Assembly: GCA_021613535.1 (NCBI GenBank)
Contig: CP075492.1
Span: 14,570,001-14,634,000 of the forward strand
From: Adineta vaga
Taxonomy: Eukaryota > Rotifera
Length of the DNA stretch: 64,000 nucleotides
Reading direction: 5' to 3'
The notes beneath the pieces are model-generated. The model had not been told where the DNA came from and did no database searches. It worked only from the letters and a program-made list of their open reading frames with translations. Position 1 is the stretch's first letter. Every line of letters starts with the position of its first letter. A program made the position numbers and the translations under genes. Shown in pieces: positions 57,929 to 64,000 of this stretch.

Positions 57929-60900
57929 ATGAATCCTTCTGAAATATCATTAGAACAAAAATCGCACAGATTTGATAGTTCCAATAGGAACAACGTCAAT
58001 AACAATACTTTTAGTCAAAGTAAATCGGTAAGATACAAATGTCATTGCTTTTGGTTAATATATATTGTGCTACAGCTAGAATTCCCTTACGTTCAATGAC
58101 TCAAGCGTTTTCTCGAAGTATAGAATATACTCATACCGTTTTATTTAAATGATACATTACTATTTAATCTTCTCATACCGAAAATCGATAATACAATGAA
58201 TTACATAGCTCTTGCACTTCGAAATGTGGACATAAATGAAAATATGACTTGAAGGAAGTATTAGTATCTTACATTCAGGTTTATAGGTCCTTTTATTTAA
58301 TGACATTATCTTTACTTCTCATTGAAAGAGATCTTCGCAGAACAGTTATAATTTCACGAAATGATCAAAGGAGATAATTGATAAAGTAAAAGAGGACTTC
58401 CTTGCTTTTCGGTCATGTTTCACTACAAAATACAGCTGAAAAATACTTCCAAAGAACGTGACATGCTTCTCCTATGCAGATTACTAGCTGTATTTTGAAT
58501 GAAGGGTTGACAGGGCAGGATGAAAACGTTATGCTGTGCTCGCCTCTAACCCGCACCCTCACGTTTCGTTTCGAAGTGAAATTTAAACTACCAGCTCTAA
58601 TAAATGTATGGGTAGAAACCGTAATACGAAATCTACTGCGGATTTTTCCAAAATAAAACACACTGGTCTTTCCCATTCTTTCATAGGTGGACGTTACTGC
58701 ATTGTTTTTATCGTTCTCTTTTTGTCGACTTCTGAGATTTTTTCCTTTCTGTTCTTTCATATATCTATAGCTGTGTTCGCTTTTATACTCTTATCGCTTC
58801 TATTCATTCAATTCTCTCTCTTCTTCTTCTTCACATTGAGTAAACCGGCTTTACGTTTATCGTTCATAAATCGTTGTAGTAACTTATCGCAGAACTAAAG
58901 TTCGAGAACGACAGTTATTCATTTCCATGCACATACGCTGCTCTTGACGACAACAACCATCTCATTGAGTTTAAAATGTTTCCAAAATATAGAAAAGTAT
59001 GTCTCTATGATTCTAATAAAAATATCTGAAAGTTGACTATTGTATTTATATTTCTTCAATTTACTCTGTATTTCAGCATTATTTTTCAAAGGAAAAAGTC
59101 GATACGGAACCACCAACTTCTATTCTGCGTAATGACATAGTTGGCATCTGTTTGCAGCCATACAAGCATAATTCAGCATCTCCTCAACAGAGTGAATTAT
59201 CTCATATATCTATATGCTTTTTTCATTTTTCTTTATACAGATGTAACTACGAATATGCCAGTGCATTTGAATCTGATCTCAAAAAACGTTTCGGATATTT
59301 TTATTGCATGTATTGGTACAGATTCTTCACCAGATCTATTGGGCCTACCATACGAAATGAAATCATTTAATGACGAATTTGACTGCATCAAAAATGTATT
59401 ATCTATGACGAATAAATATATTTATTTTATTGCTTCGCATACAATAGGCAAATATATTATTCCATTAATTTATCAACATCGATGTGTAGAACACATTTAT
59501 ATCCATTGTTCAAGTGATAATCATTTAGATCTCTCATGGATTGCTCAATTTCCAAAGATAAAGTATCATTCGACTGATTATAGTACACTTCTTTCCAAAG
59601 TATATGAAGACATTCATTTGCTCTTGTTACAGTCAAATCTATGGTCCAATAAAGAACTAATCGACAGATGTTATACTCAAACTTTAGTCAAATCGTCAAC
59701 TTGGCCATCGATTTCGTTAGATTTAATAAATACAGAAAAATGTTTACTTACGAAAAGACAAATTTCTCTAGTTATTTTACATTGTGATAAACATGCATTA
59801 TTTCATATCGATAGTGAACGTTACCCAGTGCATCAATTTTATGATGGAAGCAAGTGTATAGAATACCTACATACTACAAGTCTGAAATCTGTCTTTTTAA
59901 TCATTTCTGGGAATGCCACAGATGTTATATACCATGCTGCTAAACTGACAATACTAAAAGAACTATATGCAGTTTACTTGTTTGCACCATTCGTTTATCA
60001 ACCAGAGTCGAATGATATCCTAACCAAGTACAGAGAAATTGGCCGAGTATTCGATAATCTGGAATATCTACTTACATGTATATCGAATGATATAGAATTC
60101 TATTTAGAACAACCGATTTATATACCAACAGCATTGATATTCGATTCACATGTTGATGATATGTCTCTTACTGTTACTCAAAAAAAGTTTAGTGCATTTC
60201 AATTGTTTAGAAATATGTTATCAGAGATGCCGTCATCAATAAATCGTACACAGAATTTATACGATCGATGCTTCACTTTGACGAAAGAAAAATCCGACGC
60301 TGAAAAAACTATAGAGATTTTGAAAACGGAGAAAGATCAACTTTTCGAATGGTTCATCGATGCTCCATTTTTGTCAGTTATCATGAATAGCTTTCTACAA
60401 GAACCTTTTCCTCAAAATATATTCAACATACAGCCGTTAATTACAACTATCAATCACCGTTTTGATCAGTCTGTCTCAACAACTTCATTTTTACTCGTCT
60501 ATCGAGTGCAATTGCTCAGCGAACTAGACTTACAGACATTACAGAATAATTTGAATCATTGGATATCTTTTCATGGATATATTTTGACTACTAAAGATCT
60601 CTTAACTGTTAGAACAATAGCACGTCAAGCTGTTAATCGTGGATTATCAGCTGTTATATTTCAAATTGAAATTTCTTCGCATATCCACGTTTTGGAACTG
60701 AGCAATAACCGACTGATGTTCCGATTTGGAACAATATTTCGAATTCAAAATATTACTTTAGGGCTGGATTTAGTCTGGTATGCTCAATTGATGTATGCTG
60801 ATTCTGATTTTCAACCAGTTCAAGAACAATTACAACTTGAAGTTGGTGAAAAATTAACATGGTTAACACTGGGCAATTATTTTTGCACTATGAATTGCGT

Positions 60901-61309
60901 TAATGAGGCAAAATATTACTATGATTATCTACTTAACACATTGTCTAAAGATGATAAAGCACTTGCATCAATTTATAACAATATGGGATTGGTATGTGCA
61001 TCCCTTGGTAATGATGATATTGCTGAGAAATACTTTAATGAAGCTGTTAAACGTTTAAATGGGAATCCTACAGGTACCAATCATATCTCGAAAGAACCTT
61101 TCTCTATGCCATTATTTCAGCCAGATGAAATCACGATAACTGTTGATGGTTGCATACTATATGATAAAATGGCTGAACTATATATTCATCAGCGAAATTA
61201 TAAGCAAGCTATTGAATGTTATCGAAAAGCACTAGAAGCAGCAACTGATCGTATGTTGTGTGTATACTATGAACAAAAGATTAAAAGTATTTTACCATTG
61301 TCGCAATAA
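57929..61309 (+). CDS. ART-TPR protein, ART catalytic residues degenerate
   Basis: Three exons: 57929-58027, 59077-59191, 59241-61309; phases fit, 760 aa. The first intron is 1,049 nt, long for this genome, so the first exon is less certain. The N-terminal half has two diverged alpha/beta modules (IGKYIIPLIYQ...HIYIHCS; then SVFLIISGNATDVIYHAA...LYAVYLF). The ART domain keeps LVYRV for the Arg strand; the Ser strand is YILTTKD and the ExE site aligns with NNRLMF, so the Glu pair is lost. Probably inactive. About three TPRs end the protein (YNNMGLVCASLGNDDIAEKY, YKQAIECYRKALEAA). Confidence 0.75.
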
Positions 61310-61494
61310 GTTATCTTTTATCGAATCTTCTTAATCCCGTTTTTCATTTAGTTGATTACGTTCTTTATCATTTTTCTGACACTATTTTCTTTTTTTTATA
61401 TGCATGAATACTATAATCGAAGAAAAGAACTCTCCTCGGCGGATCCTTTGACCTCGCTAAAACTTTATTTTGCTTTTTTTAGATATTGAAAAGA

Positions 61495-63427
61495 ATGCTA
61501 CGTTCTAAGAGTCAAGTAAATAAAATAGCAACTCAATATGCAACTGCTGCTTGGATGAGAAATAATTTCGATCAGTAAGTCTCAATCAATCAATTATCTT
61601 CTCAAAAAATGACTTTCTCTTCGGAATAGTTCGAATAGAGAATCATCTATATCATGTTTAGATCGAAATCTTTTTGGTATTTGGTATTGTGAAGGTCATT
61701 TTGACGAAATTATGCGCAGTGAGATGAAAAAGCGTCTGAATATATTGTTTGATTATACTCGTATATTCACTGATTTACTTGATTTTATTCAATATATTAC
61801 GCAACCGTTGACAGCAAAGGAAATATTTTTTATTCTTACTGGTCAAAATGCTCAATACTTATTCTCTACAGCTACAAAACGTTTACAGTATCCACGAGTG
61901 TATCGATTCCAACCAGCTCCATCATCTAATAATGATCCTGATATATTTACGGATATTAATGAATTATTTAGAAAATTATCTGAAGATATCAATGCTTATA
62001 TAGCAAGCAATGAATACTTCTCTACTTCTGACTCTTCATCAACAGATTGTCGTGAATCAATCGTTCCACCTCCATGGACTGTATGCAATTCGAAAGCACT
62101 AGAGAAATCATTTCAGTCTTGGAACAAAGAAACTCCTGAATTTTTTCTTTTCCAAGCACTAACTAAGATCCTTACACGAATGAAATGTGATCCAGTTCGA
62201 TCTCTTGAGGAAATGTTTGCAGAATGTCGTATACATTATATGGGTGATCCAAAAGTAGTAGGAAAAATTGATGCAATTCAGAACAACTATCATTCTGATC
62301 ATGTTATTCGATATTATACGGAAGATTCGTTTTTCTTTCGATCGATTGGACGAGCATTTCGATCAGAAGATTTCGAGCGTATTTTTATTTTTCGTCGTTC
62401 TATCATTGATCTTCATAGTGAACTTGATAAGCTGATTAGACAGCAAGGAAGTGTACATAAAACACTCCGATTATATCGAGGAAAGAAGATATCTACTACT
62501 GTTCTACAACAACTACAAGATAGTATTGGTGCTTTATTATCTATGAATGGATTTTTATCGACGACACACAACCAAGAAATGGCTATTAAATTCTTTGCAG
62601 GTGCTGATCAGAATCGATCTGGTTATGAAAGTGTACTTTTCCAATTTGAGATTGATCAGGCAAATATTACTAGAACTTATGCTGATATATCTACGATGAG
62701 TAACATGCCAGAAGAAGAAGAAGTCTTATTCAGTATTGGATCAATATGGCGAATTGTAACGATTGAAAAGGCAGTGGATTCCTCTTTCTGGACTATCGAT
62801 TTAATCGCTTGTAGTGATGCAGATTTAAGAATCATTCAGTTTTTTGAGGAACTTCCAGATAATTCAACGCTATTGATGCTTGGTGATGTTTTACGTGAAT
62901 TAGGACAACATACAAAAGCCGAAAAATTTTACAATCAAATGCTAAGCGAACAAACAATCAGCGATGAAATACGATTTATTCTTTATTATAATATTGCGAT
63001 TATAAATATGGAACAAGAAAAATCTGATGTAGCATTAGAAAATTTCCATAAAGCAGAAAAATTGCTTTCTTCAAAACCAGTCAATCCAACTTTGTGGAAT
63101 CCTCGACCATTGTATTGTCCCAGTGCAACACCATCTTCAATTCATGTTTTAAATAATATGGGACTTTTGTATCAGAAGAAAGGTGAACTAGACAATGCTC
63201 TAATATATTATACTCAAGCGTTAGAAGATAAACAAAGTGATCGAATAGATCAAGCGACAGTGAACGACAATATTGGATTAATATATTATAGAAAAGGAGA
63301 ATATAAAAACGCTTTGGAATTTCTTTCAAATGCAGTTAAACTTGCTCAAGATCATGCATCGTTAGCTCAATTCAAAAATCATTATGATGATGTTCATAAT
63401 ATTTTATTTGTTCAAAAGACTTCTTAG
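61495..63427 (+). CDS. ART-TPR protein, catalytic motifs intact
   Basis: Two exons, 61495-61574 and 61630-63427, 55-nt GT-AG intron; phases fit, 625 aa. A diverged alpha/beta module (FFILTGQNAQYLFSTA; RVYRFQ) is followed by the ART with Arg310 (LYRG), Ser337-Thr-Thr339 (FLSTT) and Glu389-x-Glu391 (EEEEVLF), all present. About three TPRs follow (NTLLMLGDVLRELGQ..., NNMGLLYQKKGELDNALIYY, NIGLIYYRKGEYKNALEF). It is the last gene of the same-strand cluster, 185 bases after the previous stop. The start ATG lies 13 bases after a TTTTTTAG acceptor-like site. Confidence 0.83.
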
Positions 63428-63830
63428 ATCAAAGATTAGAACGATTCATTTATAGATGTTGACAGTCAGAAAAAGAAACTTCTTCAGTGACATATTACTC
63501 TTCTCTAATCAAAATGAAATCTTTTTCTGCAATGAAATTTCAGCGAATATTCAAAAAATGAATTGCGTTAAAATAATCTGCATAAGTTATTGCTATGAAA
63601 GTTTACATTTATTTTCTTCTTCAGAATAAAGAAGAAAATTGAGAGCAACTATCATGTAATCATTCGATGTAAAGATATCACCTTTTCACTGCGACCGTAT
63701 AAGAACATGAGAAAGTGCTGAGGCCACCTATATTCTGTTTACCGCTTGGGGGCGGACGTAGTATATATATATACTATCAGTAGTATTTTTCACGATTTTC
63801 TGTTGATATATATTTTTAATCAATGAAAAG
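63428..63830. other. Intergenic
   Basis: AT-rich spacer with a (TA)n palindrome near 63758-63775. No gene is seen. Confidence 0.4.
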
Positions 63831-63894
63831 GGTGTGGGTGGGCATGGGCGTGGCTAAAAAAGAGGCATCCAAATCTACACACACCCACACCCAC
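63831..63894. repeat. Telomere-like G-rich/C-rich inverted tract
   Basis: GGTGTGGGTGGG at 63831-63842 and ACACCCACACCCAC at 63881-63894, in opposite sense. Both contain TGTGGG, the hexamer reported as the Adineta vaga telomere repeat. The runs are very short, so this is an interstitial trace at best. Confidence 0.4.
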
Positions 63895-63898
63895 GCCC

Positions 63899-64000
63899 AA
63901 AAAACATTCAAGAGTTGATTAAAGTAATGAATTATACGGTAAACAACCTACTCTTAGACTACGAATACTTAAAACTGGTGATCCGCAACGTGTTGTTTTC
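63899..64000 (-). pseudogene. Partial second copy of the three-module membrane gene
   Basis: About 100 bases, roughly 95% identical (five differences counted) to 44112-44214, module 1 of the membrane gene at 40900-45067. Homology starts abruptly after the telomere-like tract. In the coding frame one CAA (Gln) has become TAA inside NSLL-Q-STLECF, so this copy cannot encode the full protein. It continues beyond the window. Confidence 0.75.

Noticed and set aside
58413-58760. 115-codon minus-strand ORF in the long intron of the ART-TPR gene
   Set aside because: Basic, low-complexity sequence without domain character; both strands are open here by chance.

Overview
The window looks like nuclear DNA of a bdelloid rotifer (Adineta/Rotaria type). 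The evidence is AT-rich sequence; GT-AG introns mostly 46-60 nt long; many eukaryotic genes combining an ADP-ribosyltransferase (ART) domain with tetratricopeptide repeats (TPR); other families expanded in bdelloids (F-box, two-membrane-span proteins, FG-GAP proteins); and intronless enzyme genes of bacterial look. Genus is inferred from gene families, not proven. Exon models were joined by hand from splice signals and reading-frame phase.

Left part (1-12.3 kb): the 3' end of a cytochrome P450, two tandem short ART genes (the second broken at the catalytic Arg), an ART-TPR gene, an APH-type kinase, a small unknown gene and a 1,512-residue ART-TPR gene. 13.1-19.5 kb holds the most unusual gene: a half-LIM finger, a RanBP2 finger, a microbial-type poly(ADP-ribose) glycohydrolase (PARG) and about a dozen or more PBZ-like poly(ADP-ribose)-binding zinc fingers. 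Its frame is continuous for about 6 kb except for two TAA codons, one inside a finger.

20-35 kb: a 2-O-sulfotransferase, several spliced membrane or secreted proteins (mucin-stalk protein, type I protein with PPxY tail, FG-GAP protein with a frame break), a third ART-TPR gene with 12 TPRs, a decayed GT32 glycosyltransferase and an S9 peptidase. 35.2-38.9 kb is gene-poor; it holds decayed exon remnants and a candidate Pol III RNA gene. 38.9-45.1 kb: an F-box gene and a five-exon gene joining three copies of a two-span membrane module.

Right part (46.7-63.4 kb): six genes on one strand in the order GTPase, ART-TPR, ART-TPR, GTPase, ART-TPR, ART-TPR. The GTPases are AIG1/GIMAP type. This looks like a duplicated three-gene unit in which some members keep catalytic motifs and others have lost them. 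The ART-TPR proteins share an unclassified N-terminal alpha/beta module, repeated up to four times in one protein by exon duplication. The last 100 bases carry a second, nonsense-mutated copy of part of the membrane gene at 44 kb, next to telomere-like repeats. Together the window encodes ADP-ribose writers (ART), a reader/eraser (PBZ-PARG) and immune-type GTPases, but any common pathway is inference.
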